A stretch of DNA of 56,709 bases from SAR116 cluster bacterium AG-390-L20 (lineage in GTDB: Bacteria; Pseudomonadota; Alphaproteobacteria; Puniceispirillales; Marisalimonadaceae): assembly GCA_003278095.1 (NCBI GenBank), contig QCHB01000005.1, forward strand, positions 107,977 through 164,685, in the 5' to 3' direction. The translations under genes and the position numbers were made by a program. The notes under the pieces are model-generated. The model did not search any database. It saw nothing but the letters and a program-made list of their open reading frames with translations, and was not told the origin of the DNA. Below are positions 26,345 through 41,062 of the stretch, one piece after another. Within the stretch, counting starts at the first letter, position 1. Every line of letters begins with the position of its first letter.

Positions 26345-27175
26345 ATGATATTTATAAAAAATAATTACATAATTTCAATAAAGTTACTTACTATTTTAAT
26401 TTTATTAATAAATTGCAGTTCAAATAAAAAAGAAAATCAAGCATTTGTATCAAGTGATATAGAAACTTATAAAAGTGGATTATCATCTCTAAAAGATGGT
26501 AATTATGATAAGGCTGTCAAAGAATTTGATAATCTCAATATAAATCATCCTTTTTCGTCATTAGCTAAAAAGTCAGAAATAATGACTGCCTACTCACTTT
26601 ATCAAAATAATGAGATAAACAAATCTATAAGTAAGTTAAAAATTTTTAATGAAATGAACCCAAAAGATGAATTTTCTGACTATGCTCATTATCTTTTAGC
26701 AATGTGTTATTATATACAAATTTCAAATCAAGGCAGAGATCCAAGTTTGTCATTAAAAGCTTTAAACTCATTTAAGCTTATAACAACAAAATATCCTAAC
26801 AGTAAGTATGCAAAAGACTCAAAATTAAAAATCCAATTTATTAAGAATTCATTAGCTATAAATGAGTTAAATATTGGTAAATTCTATTTGAAAAAACATG
26901 CCCCTGCTAGCTCCATAAAAAGATTTAAAACGATTTTGCAAAAATATCAAAATAGTTCAGCAATACCAGAAACATTATACAGATTAACTGAAGCTTTGTT
27001 AATGATGGGACTTAAAGAAGAAGCTATAAAAAGTAATGCTATCTTAAAATATAATTTCCCTAACAGTGAATGGAGTAATTTAAGCAAGGACATTCTTTCT
27101 AATATTTCATCAACGGGTGAAAAAGAAAGCTTCACTTCTTCCATAAAAAACTATTTCATCACAATATTTGATTAA
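26345..27175 (+). CDS. bamD: Outer-membrane assembly lipoprotein BamD
   Basis: TPR-repeat lipoprotein of the BAM complex that inserts beta-barrel proteins into the outer membrane. The 276 residues start with a lipoprotein signal ending LILLINC, making Cys24 the lipidated residue; Asn at -1 is unusual, as Gly, Ala or Ser is normal there. After a linker, the YKSGLSSLKDGNYDKAVKEFDNLN repeat type and further TPR-like helices follow, with the KYPNSKYAKDSKLK pattern typical of BamD. It is separated from lpxC by 96 nt and from recN by 4 nt. The bamD-recN-ligA order after the dcw cluster is common in alphaproteobacteria. Confidence 0.88.
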   Translation: MIFIKNNYIISIKLLTILILLINCSSNKKENQAFVSSDIETYKSGLSSLKDGNYDKAVKEFDNLNINHPFSSLAKKSEIMTAYSLYQNNEINKSISKLKIFNEMNPKDEFSDYAHYLLAMCYYIQISNQGRDPSLSLKALNSFKLITTKYPNSKYAKDSKLKIQFIKNSLAINELNIGKFYLKKHAPASSIKRFKTILQKYQNSSAIPETLYRLTEALLMMGLKEEAIKSNAILKYNFPNSEWSNLSKDILSNISSTGEKESFTSSIKNYFITIFD

Positions 27176-27179
27176 TTAA

Positions 27180-32675
<5,496 letters not shown>

Positions 32676-32683
32676 TACCTTTT

Positions 32684-33673
32684 TTATTGGTTACTAATCA
32701 ATATGATTGAACCCCAACCATTTAAACTAAATGTTTTTTTTTCTTTAAATCCATATTTATTATACCAGTTTATAATATACGGAATTTGTTCATTTAAAAG
32801 ACCAGAAACTATTAAAAAAGAATTAGGCTTTATAATTAAACTATATAAAGGTGCTAATTTTTTTAAAGGACCAAATAAGATATTTGCAAAAATCAAGTCA
32901 TAAAATTGTTTTTTTGTATATTTATTCGAGTGGTATGAATCAGTTAAATAAACATTGTTTAGCACAATGTTATTTAATTTAAGATTTTCTTTTGTTAGCT
33001 TCACAGCATTTTTATCTATATCAACAAAAGTTACCTTACTTTTTTTAAATATCTTTTTTGAGGATATTCCCAGTATACCTGTCCCACATCCATAATCTAA
33101 AATCTGGTTTAATTTAGTAAATCTAGATATAAAAGTTAGAGCTTTTAAACAACATTTAGTAGTTTCGTGGGATCCAGTTCCAAATGCAGTGGATGCGTTT
33201 ATTTGTATAGGAATTTTACTTACTGAACAATTTTTCTTATTATGTGATCCATAGATATAAAAGTTATCTATATTAATTATTGGGAAAGATTGTCTATTTT
33301 GTTTAAGCCAATTCTTTTGTGAGATCTTACTTACATTAAGTCTATTAGAATATTTATCTTTTCTTGGATGATCATAAAAAAAATATTCTGTAATTTTTAA
33401 CTCTTTAGCGAGATAATTTAATTTACGACTGATATTATTAATATCAGGTTTTTGATTTAAAAAAATTTCTAATACCCAAATTTGATTTTGGTGAAATTCT
33501 CCAAATTTATTACTAGCAATATTATTTGAATAAAAATTAGTATATTTTTTTTTATCTTTATCCTCATTTACAAATAAGCTGGAGGATATATAACCTTCAA
33601 AATCTTCAACATATTCTGAAAATATATTTTTGAAATTATCTTGTATATAAAATCTTACTGACCACAAATCCAT
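32684..33673 (-). CDS. prmA: Ribosomal protein L11 methyltransferase PrmA
   Basis: Trimethylates lysines and the N-terminus of ribosomal protein L11. The 329 residues have an N-terminal L11-recognition domain, the PrmA-specific FGTGSHETTKCCLKAL, the SAM-binding DYGCGTGILGISSKK and FVDIDKNAV, and FANILFGPL corresponding to the catalytic N-x-L motif. Length exceeds E. coli's 293 mainly in the N-terminal part. It is squeezed between uvrD (9 nt) and pepP (8 nt), so the three are likely one transcript. Confidence 0.93.
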   Translation of the reverse strand: MDLWSVRFYIQDNFKNIFSEYVEDFEGYISSSLFVNEDKDKKKYTNFYSNNIASNKFGEFHQNQIWVLEIFLNQKPDINNISRKLNYLAKELKITEYFFYDHPRKDKYSNRLNVSKISQKNWLKQNRQSFPIINIDNFYIYGSHNKKNCSVSKIPIQINASTAFGTGSHETTKCCLKALTFISRFTKLNQILDYGCGTGILGISSKKIFKKSKVTFVDIDKNAVKLTKENLKLNNIVLNNVYLTDSYHSNKYTKKQFYDLIFANILFGPLKKLAPLYSLIIKPNSFLIVSGLLNEQIPYIINWYNKYGFKEKKTFSLNGWGSIILISNQ

Positions 33674-33682
33674 AATAAAAAT

Positions 33683-35923
33683 TTATTTATCTATTAACTT
33701 TACAAAGCTTGACACAACTTTTTTTTCGCCTGCTTTGTCAAAGTTTATATTTAATTTATCACCATCTGAAGAAATAATAAGACCCATTCCAAATTTTTGA
33801 TGAAAAACTCTCTGCCCATTGTCAAATTCAATATTAGAGTTTAAAACATTAGTATCTATCTGAGCTTTCTTATAAGCATTAATTCCTTTTATTCCATTTT
33901 GCTTTGCCCTTAAAAATCCAGGTCCGTAAGATGCATTTTTTGTAGACAAACCAAAATCAATTTGATTATAGCTTGACGCATCAGCACCAATATTACCTTC
34001 TATATTTTCGTTAAGAATATGTCTAGGAAGTTCACTTATAAATCTTGATGGGATCGATCCTTGCCATAATCCGTGAATTTGTCTATTAGCTGCAAAGGTT
34101 ATAAATAATCTTTGCTTTGCTCTAGTGATGCCTACATAGGCAAGTCGTCTTTCTTCTTCTAATCCTGCCAAACCTAATTCATCTATAGACCTCTGACTAG
34201 GAAACAATCCCTCTTCCCATCCAGGCAAAAAAACCACATCAAATTCAAGTCCCTTAGCGGCATGTAGAGTCATTAAGGATACTTCTCCTGCATCAGCTGT
34301 GTTATCACCATCCATAACAAGTGAAATATGTTCTAAAAAACCAGAAAGATTTTCAAAGCCACTCATGGCATTTATTAATTCTTTTAAGTTTTCCAACCTA
34401 CCTTCGCCATCAAGAGATTTTTCATTTTGCCAATGTGCAATATATCCTGACTCTTCAAGTACTTTTAATGCTAAATCTGTATGACTGATATCTTTGTTTT
34501 GATTATTCCAATATAAAAATTGATTTATTAGATTTAACAAGGATCTTTTAACATTTGGCCTAAGTTCGTCAGTCATTAACAATTCTTGTGATGCAGAAAA
34601 AAAAGAAATATTATTTTTTTTAGCGTAAGAATGTATCATGCTTGTTGTATTTATTCCTAATCCACGTTTTGGAATATTAATAATTCTTTCCAGAGCAAGA
34701 TCATCATTAGGCTGTTGAACTACCCTGAGATATGCTAAAGCATCCCTAATTTCCATTCTTTCGTAAAATTTAGCGCCTATAACCTTGTAAGGGATTCCAA
34801 TGTCAACAAATCTTTCTTCAAAATATCTTGTCTGGTGACCAGCTCTAACTAAGACTGCCATCTGATCATGCCTAAAACCTGCAGAATAGAGATTTTCAAT
34901 TTCTAAACTAGTCTTTTTTGCCTCTTCCATTCCATCCCATACAGATATTAAATCAATTTTGTCTCCATCTTTTGAAGAGGTTTTAAGATTTTTGCCTAAT
35001 CTTTCTTTATTGTTTAAAATAACACTATTAGCAGCTTCTAAGATTCTTCCCGTGGACCTATAATTTTCTTCTAATTTTATAACTTTGGCTAAAGAATAAT
35101 CCTTTTCAAATCTTAATATGTTTCCGACTTGGGCGCCCCTCCATCCGTAAATAGATTGATCATCGTCTCCTACACAGCAAATATTTTTAGTTTTATCAGC
35201 CAAGAGTTTTAACCACAAATATTGTATAGTGTTGGTATCTTGATATTCATCAACTAAAAAATATAATATTTTAGAATGATATTGATTTAAAATATCTGGA
35301 TGTTTTGAAAAAATCGTTAAATTATGAAGAAGCAAATCTCCAAAATCAGCAGAGTTAAGAGTAATCAATCTCATTTGATAAGTTTTATACACATTAATGG
35401 CTTTACCATTAGCGAAATAATCAATATTTGAAATTTTTAAATCTTCTGGCTTATAACCTTTATCTTTCCATTTCCCAATTAAATTTGACATTGCTTTTGG
35501 AGTAAATTTTTTAATATCAATTTTATCGTCAAGCATTATTTGTTTTAATAGTCTTACTTGATCATCCGGAGTAATAATGGTGTAATTTGAACTTAACCCT
35601 ACAATTTCAGCGTTTTCTCTTAGTATTCTGGCAGCTATTGAATGAAATGTTCCTAACCAAACCGAATTTGCTGAGGGGCCTATTAAACCTTCTAGTCTAA
35701 TCCTCATTTCTTTTGCAGCTTTATTTGTAAAAGTTACTGCAAGTATATTCCAAGGTTTGGTCTTATTACTATATATGAGATTTGCAAGTCTGGCAGTAAG
35801 CACTCTTGTTTTCCCGGTTCCCGCTCCCGACAAAACCAATAGAGGACCCTCTAAATTTTTTACTGCTTCTTTTTGAGATGGGTTTAAATCAATAAATGCT
35901 TGGTGGTTATAAAAGTTGTTCAT
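33683..35923 (-). CDS. uvrD: UvrD/PcrA-type superfamily 1 DNA helicase
   Basis: 3'-5' helicase for nucleotide-excision and mismatch repair. The 746 residues contain all SF1A motifs: LNPSQKEAV (Q motif), Walker A GAGTGKTR around Lys38, VTFTNKAAKEM, VDEYQDTN, GDDDQSIYGWRGA, LEENYRST, TLHAAKGLEFD and YVGITRAKQRL. The C-terminal segment RVFHQKFGMGLIISSDGDKL is the Tudor-like RNA-polymerase-binding tail found in PcrA and UvrD, so UvrD is preferred over Rep. The gene heads the minus-strand unit and is divergent from mlaA across 126 nt. No clear Shine-Dalgarno precedes the ATG. Confidence 0.94.
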   Translation of the reverse strand: MNNFYNHQAFIDLNPSQKEAVKNLEGPLLVLSGAGTGKTRVLTARLANLIYSNKTKPWNILAVTFTNKAAKEMRIRLEGLIGPSANSVWLGTFHSIAARILRENAEIVGLSSNYTIITPDDQVRLLKQIMLDDKIDIKKFTPKAMSNLIGKWKDKGYKPEDLKISNIDYFANGKAINVYKTYQMRLITLNSADFGDLLLHNLTIFSKHPDILNQYHSKILYFLVDEYQDTNTIQYLWLKLLADKTKNICCVGDDDQSIYGWRGAQVGNILRFEKDYSLAKVIKLEENYRSTGRILEAANSVILNNKERLGKNLKTSSKDGDKIDLISVWDGMEEAKKTSLEIENLYSAGFRHDQMAVLVRAGHQTRYFEERFVDIGIPYKVIGAKFYERMEIRDALAYLRVVQQPNDDLALERIINIPKRGLGINTTSMIHSYAKKNNISFFSASQELLMTDELRPNVKRSLLNLINQFLYWNNQNKDISHTDLALKVLEESGYIAHWQNEKSLDGEGRLENLKELINAMSGFENLSGFLEHISLVMDGDNTADAGEVSLMTLHAAKGLEFDVVFLPGWEEGLFPSQRSIDELGLAGLEEERRLAYVGITRAKQRLFITFAANRQIHGLWQGSIPSRFISELPRHILNENIEGNIGADASSYNQIDFGLSTKNASYGPGFLRAKQNGIKGINAYKKAQIDTNVLNSNIEFDNGQRVFHQKFGMGLIISSDGDKLNINFDKAGEKKVVSSFVKLIDK

Positions 35924-36049
35924 AAATTTTAAAAAGTTTCTTGATTATAATTAATTTTTATTTCTAACATATCGATGGTTTAACTTGTAGAAAATTAATA
36001 AATAAATGATAATAAACTTGGTTAATAATTAAGAGCGTAATTACTTGAA

Positions 36050-36787
36050 ATGAAAAAAAATAAATTTGCATTTTCATATTCATTAATATTATTATTTTTA
36101 TTAATTGGCTGTACTAAGAATTTAAAAAACTCTGCTGAAAGTACAGATCCATTTGAAAGTTTAAATAGGAATATTTTTGCTTTTAATAAATCTTTAGATC
36201 AAAACATAGTTTCTCCCGTAAGTGCTGCATATGTTAAAACAATACCTTATTCAGTTAGAAAAAGTGTAAGTAATCACTTAGAGTGGATGGATACACCCAG
36301 TACTATCGTGAATAGTACTCTCCAGACAGACTTAGAAAATACAATTTTAGCTTCCGCGAAATTTATGTTAAATGGGCTATCCCTTGGTTTTTATGACTTT
36401 GATAATAATGAAACTAAAATTAAAAAAAAGGACTTGGGGTCTACTCTAGCCAAGCTTAATGTTCCAGAAGGTCCTTTTTTAATGGTACCTTTGTTAGGGC
36501 CTAAAACTGTTAGAGATTTTACGGGAACGTTATCGGATAGACAAAGTTTAAGCAATATTTCATCTAATTCTGTCAATAAACTAAGCTTAGCAGAAATCCC
36601 AATTAACTTAGTTGATAAAAGAAGTAAACTTGCAAAAAATATTGAAAATATTTATGAATCACCTGACCCCTATACAAAAATGAAATCTTATTATATACAA
36701 AATAGAAGAAAAAATGTATATGGTGATACATATCTGGAGGATAAAAACAACAAGTTGGATCTAGAATTTGAAAAACTCTTACAATAA
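36050..36787 (+). CDS. mlaA: Outer-membrane lipoprotein MlaA (VacJ)
   Basis: Lipoprotein that removes mislocalised phospholipids from the outer leaflet and passes them to MlaC. The 245 residues start with a lipoprotein signal LLFLLIGC, lipidated at Cys21. The mature part carries the MlaA pattern DPFESLNRNIFAFNKSLDQN, VSNHLEWMDTPSTIVN, ILASAKFMLNGLSLGFYD and GPFLMVPLLGPKTVRD. The last 20 nt overlap mlaC. The rest of the Mla machinery (MlaF, E, D) is not in this window. Confidence 0.94.
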   Translation: MKKNKFAFSYSLILLFLLIGCTKNLKNSAESTDPFESLNRNIFAFNKSLDQNIVSPVSAAYVKTIPYSVRKSVSNHLEWMDTPSTIVNSTLQTDLENTILASAKFMLNGLSLGFYDFDNNETKIKKKDLGSTLAKLNVPEGPFLMVPLLGPKTVRDFTGTLSDRQSLSNISSNSVNKLSLAEIPINLVDKRSKLAKNIENIYESPDPYTKMKSYYIQNRRKNVYGDTYLEDKNNKLDLEFEKLLQ

Positions 36788-37403
36788 TATAAATTTAAAA
36801 AAAGTTTTATGCATTACTCTTTTTTCATTTTTATTTTTTCAATTTTTAACATTTAAATCCTATTCTGATAATGTAAAAAATGGTGAAGTAATTGTTCAAA
36901 AGATGATTGCTGATGCTAAAAAGCATGCTGTAAAAACAATAAACCTCTCACCAAAAGAAAGATCATTGAAAATTGAAATATTGATAAAGCGATTTATTAA
37001 TTTGGATTTTATGGCAAGAGCAACTACTGGAAGTTATTGGAAAAAAGCAAATAATACCCAAAAAAAAAAATATAAAAGTGCTTTACTTAAACAAATTGTT
37101 AATACAATTGAAGAACATTTAAACACACTAGCTACATTAGCCTACAAACCTTTAAAATCTGAAGCAAGAGGTAAAAAATTAGTATATGTAAAGGGTATAA
37201 TAAAAGACCATAGTAAAAAAATTCCTGATGTAAATCTTTTATGGAAATTGGCAAAGGATAAAAAAGGAAATTTTCTTGTGCTTGATTTAGAGATTGAAGG
37301 CATATCACTAGTAAGTTCCCATAAAGCTGAAACAATGGCTATACTTCGAAAAAATAAGGGTGATTTTAATGCTTTATTAAACACTTTTACTAAAAGTGAG
37401 TGA
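36768..37403 (+). CDS. mlaC: Phospholipid-binding protein MlaC
   Basis: Periplasmic carrier shuttling phospholipids between MlaA and the inner-membrane MlaFEDB transporter. The 211 residues have an N-terminal signal sequence (about 10-32), the FMARATTGSYWKKANNTQKKKY pattern shortened at positions 85-105, then the DVNLLWKLAKDKKGNFLVLDLEIEGISL region that forms the lipid pocket (written here in parts: DVNLLWKLAKD, LDLEIEGISL). The start is TTG at 36768 inside mlaA; no other start keeps the signal peptide. An 11-A tract (37070-37080) is read in frame through the Lys-rich stretch. The stop is 1 nt from that of ettA. Confidence 0.9.
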   Translation: MKNSYNNINLKKVLCITLFSFLFFQFLTFKSYSDNVKNGEVIVQKMIADAKKHAVKTINLSPKERSLKIEILIKRFINLDFMARATTGSYWKKANNTQKKKYKSALLKQIVNTIEEHLNTLATLAYKPLKSEARGKKLVYVKGIIKDHSKKIPDVNLLWKLAKDKKGNFLVLDLEIEGISLVSSHKAETMAILRKNKGDFNALLNTFTKSE

Positions 37404-37404
37404 T

Positions 37405-39084
37405 TTATCTAGATATTGGCTTATATTTAATCCTTTTAGGGTTTAATGCATCATCTCCTAATCTTCTTTTTTTGTCATTTTCATAATCTTGATAGTTACC
37501 CTCAAACCATTCAACATGACTTCCACCCTCAAATGCTAGTATGTGTGTAGCAAGTTTGTTTAAAAACCATCTATCGTGTGAAATTACAACAACACATCCA
37601 GAAAAATCTAAGATTGCCTCCTCTAAAGATCTCAAAGTATCAACGTCTAAATCGTTAGTAGGCTCATCTAAAAGTAAAACATTTCCAGGAGTTTTTAACA
37701 TCTTTGCAAGATGAACTCTATTTCTTTCACCTCCTGATAACTGGCTTACAATTTTTTGTTGATCAGACCCTTTGAAATTGAATTGTCCTACATATGCTCT
37801 ACTTTGAATCGTTTTTTTCCCGATCTCTATTTCATCTAATCCGTCACAAATAGATTCCCAAACGTTTTGTTGAGGCTTTAAAATGTCCCTAGACTGATCT
37901 ACATAATTTAAACTAACTGTATCACCAATTGAAATATCTCCACTGTTGGGTTTTTCTTCTTTTGTGATTAATCTGAATAAAGTAGTCTTACCTGCACCAT
38001 TAGCTCCAATAACACCTACAATTCCACCTGGAGGTAACTTAAAACTCAAATTATCTATTAACAATTTATCTTCAAAAGACTTGGATACATTTTCAAAATT
38101 TATTACTTCATTACCTAGCCTAGGAGCAGGAGGGATAACAAGATTACCAGAGTTAATTTCTTTTTTTTGTTCTCTTGCTACTAACTCTTCATAAGAAGAT
38201 ATTCGTGCTTTTGATTTTGCCTGTCTTGCTCTTGGCGCTGATTGAATCCATTCTAACTCTTCATTTAATTTTCTTTTTCTTGCTTCTTCTATCTTTCCTT
38301 CTAGTTCTAATCTTTTTTGTTTCTGTTCTAACCATCCTGAATAATTACCTTTATACGGAATACCCTCTCCACGATCTAATTCTAAAATCCATCCAGCCAC
38401 TTCATCTAAAAAATATCTATCGTGAGTAATAGTTACAACTGTACCTGGAAAATCATGAAGAAATCTTTGTAACCAAGCAACTGATAGAGCATCCAAATGA
38501 TTTGTTGGTTCATCTAATAACAGAAAATCAGGATTTGATAATAATAATTGTGCTAATGCTACCCTTCTTTTTTCACCGCCGGACAAATGGTTTATATTTG
38601 CTTCTGCAGGAGGCAAGCTTAATGCATCCATGGCAATTTCAGCTTTTCTATCTAAATCCCAGGCATCCATATTATCAATTTGTTCTTGAAGTTCTCCTTG
38701 TTTAACAATTGTTTCATTCATTTCTTCGTCAGTTAAATCCTCAGAAAATTTTAATGAAATAGTATTGAAATCATCAACAAGTTTTTTTGCTTCAGCCATA
38801 CCCTCCATAACGTTTTCATATACATTTAAATCACTATTTAATTCAGGTTCTTGAGCAAGATAACCAACCTTTATACCATCCGCCAATTTTGCTTCACCAC
38901 TATACTCTTTATCAACACCCGCCATAATTTTTAAAAGAGTAGATTTTCCTGCGCCATTGCCTCCTAAAACTCCAATTTTCGCTCCAGGTAAAAATGACAA
39001 GCTAATATCTTTAATAACTTGTTTGCCACCAGGATAAATTTTACTCAACTTATACATTGAGTAGATATATTGCGGATTATTCAT
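37405..39084 (-). CDS. ettA: Energy-dependent translational throttle protein EttA (ABC-F)
   Basis: ABC-F ATPase that binds the ribosomal E site and gates the first elongation step according to ATP/ADP. The 559 residues fit EttA closely. Cassette one has GGNGAGKST, LSGGEKRRVALAQLL and LLLDEPTNHLD; cassette two has GANGAGKTT, LSGGERNRVHLAKML and LLLDEPTNDLD. Between them is the P-site tRNA interaction linker with a charged helix pair (EKLNEELEWI, ARQAKSKARISSYEEL). A good GAGG lies 7 nt before the ATG. It has no obvious operon partner. Confidence 0.96.
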   Translation of the reverse strand: MNNPQYIYSMYKLSKIYPGGKQVIKDISLSFLPGAKIGVLGGNGAGKSTLLKIMAGVDKEYSGEAKLADGIKVGYLAQEPELNSDLNVYENVMEGMAEAKKLVDDFNTISLKFSEDLTDEEMNETIVKQGELQEQIDNMDAWDLDRKAEIAMDALSLPPAEANINHLSGGEKRRVALAQLLLSNPDFLLLDEPTNHLDALSVAWLQRFLHDFPGTVVTITHDRYFLDEVAGWILELDRGEGIPYKGNYSGWLEQKQKRLELEGKIEEARKRKLNEELEWIQSAPRARQAKSKARISSYEELVAREQKKEINSGNLVIPPAPRLGNEVINFENVSKSFEDKLLIDNLSFKLPPGGIVGVIGANGAGKTTLFRLITKEEKPNSGDISIGDTVSLNYVDQSRDILKPQQNVWESICDGLDEIEIGKKTIQSRAYVGQFNFKGSDQQKIVSQLSGGERNRVHLAKMLKTPGNVLLLDEPTNDLDVDTLRSLEEAILDFSGCVVVISHDRWFLNKLATHILAFEGGSHVEWFEGNYQDYENDKKRRLGDDALNPKRIKYKPISR

Positions 39085-39175
39085 TAGTTTACCTCAGAAA
39101 TTTAATACCATTTATTAATTAACATAAAATTGTGTTTGGAGTTATTTATTTGTTTAAGTAATTCAAATATTAATT

Positions 39176-39203
39176 TTGAATTTTACCTCTATGTTTGTAT
39201 AAT
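39176..39203 (+). promoter_or_regulatory. Promoter placed for a leaderless transcript of the YggT-like gene
   Basis: TTGAAT (39176-39181), a 16-nt spacer and a perfect TATAAT (39198-39203) end only 5 nt before the ATG at 39209, so +1 should coincide with the start codon. There is no Shine-Dalgarno in front of this ATG, which fits leaderless translation. Confidence 0.55.
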
Positions 39204-39208
39204 TAGTT

Positions 39209-39583
39209 ATGAATGTTTCATTTCCTATATGGCTTATTATAATTGACTATATTTTAGCTCTAATAATGGCTATTTTAGTTTTAAAGTTTGTCTTAAACTT
39301 ATTTATTAACGAACAAAATAACTTAAGTTTTTTTAAATTTTTTACAAAATTGACTAATCCTATTTTAAATATTACTCAAAAAATTACGCCAAAATTTATT
39401 GTGCAACCTCTCATACCTCTTTATGTAGCATGGCTTTTCTTTATGATAAGAATATACTTTTTGCCCTTACTCTTGGGATACTCTTACATAGGTACGTTTG
39501 CTTTTATATTTGAAAAACAAATAATTGAACAAATTAAATCAATAATTTTAAATACAGCTCTATATTTAAACTATGGTCTCTGA
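39209..39583 (+). CDS. YggT-like integral membrane protein
   Basis: Small inner-membrane protein of uncertain role. The 124 residues have hydrophobic segments at about 8-32, 62-86 and 88-106, and a central LTNPILNITQKITPKFIVQPLIPLY stretch (positions 47-73, quoted in part) that resembles the 'TxPxL-P-R-PxxP-G-D-SP' layout of YggT proteins, with a following polar-free helix LYVAWLFFMIRIYF. The family is linked to osmotic or cation homeostasis in some bacteria, but that is knowledge from elsewhere. No ribosome binding site is visible. The 3' end overlaps the oppositely oriented threonine aldolase by 18 nt. Confidence 0.55.
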   Translation: MNVSFPIWLIIIDYILALIMAILVLKFVLNLFINEQNNLSFFKFFTKLTNPILNITQKITPKFIVQPLIPLYVAWLFFMIRIYFLPLLLGYSYIGTFAFIFEKQIIEQIKSIILNTALYLNYGL

Positions 39584-40648
39584 ATTATAAGAAAAACAAG
39601 TTTTAAATCTATTTATAATTTCGTCAATTAAATTCAACTTTGTTTCAAAAGATGTTACAAATCTTACTTCAATCTCATCATCACTTATTTCACGCCAAAG
39701 ATTAGGAATAATATTTAATTCGAGAATTTTCTTATATGTTTCTTTGTTAATTTTTAAAAAAACTTCATTCCCTTGTGTTGGATATAAAAGTGTAAAATCT
39801 TCAAATTTTGATAATTCACCACTTAGATATTTTGCATTTTCATTAGCCTTTTGCGCTAATTTTAACCATAATCCATCTTCAAACCATGCGTTTAATTGAG
39901 CAGTAATAAATCTAGTCTTAGGGATTACATGTCCAGTTTGCTTGATCATTTTTTTGGCTTCCGTTGCAAGATTTTTATTGAAAAATATAATAACTTCAGC
40001 AGCCATTGCCCCATTTTTTGTTGCTCCCAATGAAAGACAATCAATCCCTATTTTCCAAGTTGCTTCAGCAGGAGAAACAGATTGTTGCGAAACTAATGCA
40101 TTTGAAAACCTAGCTCCATCCATGTGTAAATAAAAATTGTTTTCTCTACAAATATTGCTAATTTCCATTATTTCTTTTTGGGAATATAGCGTTCCATTTT
40201 CTGCTAATTGCGTCACCGAGATACCAGAAATTTTTGAATGCTGCTTTCCTTTAAAATTCAATTCATTAAGTTTTTCGGTAATATCTCTAGAATTAAGCCT
40301 GCCAGAAATATTAGAGATAGTTCGTAACTTCCCTCCACCAGAAAAAAACTCTGGGGCACCTCCTTCATCTTTATTTATATGTGATTCACTATGACACAAA
40401 ATACTTCCATAGGAACGAAGGAAAGAAGATAAAGCTAAAGAGTTGGAGGCTGTACCAGACATCATCGGTATAATTTCTAAGTCCTGTTTTTCAAAAATAT
40501 TTGAAATAATATTTTTACATTTTGTAGTAAATATATCATTTCCATATGGAAGTGTTTTTTCATCAGACACTTGTGAAAATACCTTCAATATCTGAGGGGC
40601 TATTCCAGAGATAGTGTCAGTACCAATAAGAATTTTTGTTTTATCCAT
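39566..40648 (-). CDS. ltaE: Low-specificity L-threonine aldolase
   Basis: PLP enzyme splitting L-threonine or L-allo-threonine into glycine and acetaldehyde. The 360 residues show the beta-eliminating-lyase layout: YGNDIFTTK, GTASNSLAL near residue 65, the HMDGAR block (175-180) with the PLP-ring Asp, and SLGATKNGAM with the Schiff-base Lys211. Length and motifs fit threonine aldolase rather than tyrosine phenol-lyase. It could feed glycine to one-carbon metabolism. It follows the 130-aa membrane gene by 21 nt and likely shares its transcript. Confidence 0.92.
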   Translation of the reverse strand: MDKTKILIGTDTISGIAPQILKVFSQVSDEKTLPYGNDIFTTKCKNIISNIFEKQDLEIIPMMSGTASNSLALSSFLRSYGSILCHSESHINKDEGGAPEFFSGGGKLRTISNISGRLNSRDITEKLNELNFKGKQHSKISGISVTQLAENGTLYSQKEIMEISNICRENNFYLHMDGARFSNALVSQQSVSPAEATWKIGIDCLSLGATKNGAMAAEVIIFFNKNLATEAKKMIKQTGHVIPKTRFITAQLNAWFEDGLWLKLAQKANENAKYLSGELSKFEDFTLLYPTQGNEVFLKINKETYKKILELNIIPNLWREISDDEIEVRFVTSFETKLNLIDEIINRFKTCFSYNSETIV

Positions 40649-40669
40649 TCAAAACTCTTTCAATCATTG

Positions 40670-41062
40670 CTAATCTAAACTAAATTGGGTACCTTTTTTT
40701 ACAGTCATAATAGATCTTATTTGTCTTGTTTTACTATTTAAAATCACAAAAACATTATTACCTTCATAAAGATATCTCAATAAAATTTCATTATCTTGTC
40801 CTAATGATGAAGAAATTAATTGGGCACTAGTAGGCTGTACAAAGTTTAACATATTTATTTTTTGTTCATCTAGATTTAAAATATTATTTTTGCTTTTTTC
40901 GGATCTTTCTAGTTTATTGTAACTATTAGATAATCCAATAAACAAAACAAACAAACCTAAAATAATTAACAAACCCAAAATTATAGCAATTATTTTTATA
41001 ATCCTTATATTAGAAATAATCTGAGACTGATTTTCAGGTTTTGAGTTGGATAAGTTAGACAT
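40670..41062 (-). CDS. Single-span membrane protein of unknown function
   Basis: I do not recognise the family with certainty. The 130 residues have a short polar N-terminus, one strong transmembrane helix (about 22-46, IIKIIAIILGLLIILGLFVLF) and a C-terminal domain with a predicted small beta sheet (EILLRYLYEG, NVFVILNSK, QIRSIMTVKKG). The architecture and its place divergent from rluD recall the DUF6476-type proteins of other alphaproteobacteria, but this is a guess. AGGA lies 7 nt before the ATG, and the ATG overlaps the rluD start codon on the other strand. It precedes ltaE. Confidence 0.7.
   Translation of the reverse strand: MSNLSNSKPENQSQIISNIRIIKIIAIILGLLIILGLFVLFIGLSNSYNKLERSEKSKNNILNLDEQKINMLNFVQPTSAQLISSSLGQDNEILLRYLYEGNNVFVILNSKTRQIRSIMTVKKGTQFSLD

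Noticed and set aside
36768..36787. Possible frameshift joining mlaA and mlaC
   Set aside because: Both products have complete, separate signal sequences and family lengths; a 20-nt overlap fits the compact style of the region.
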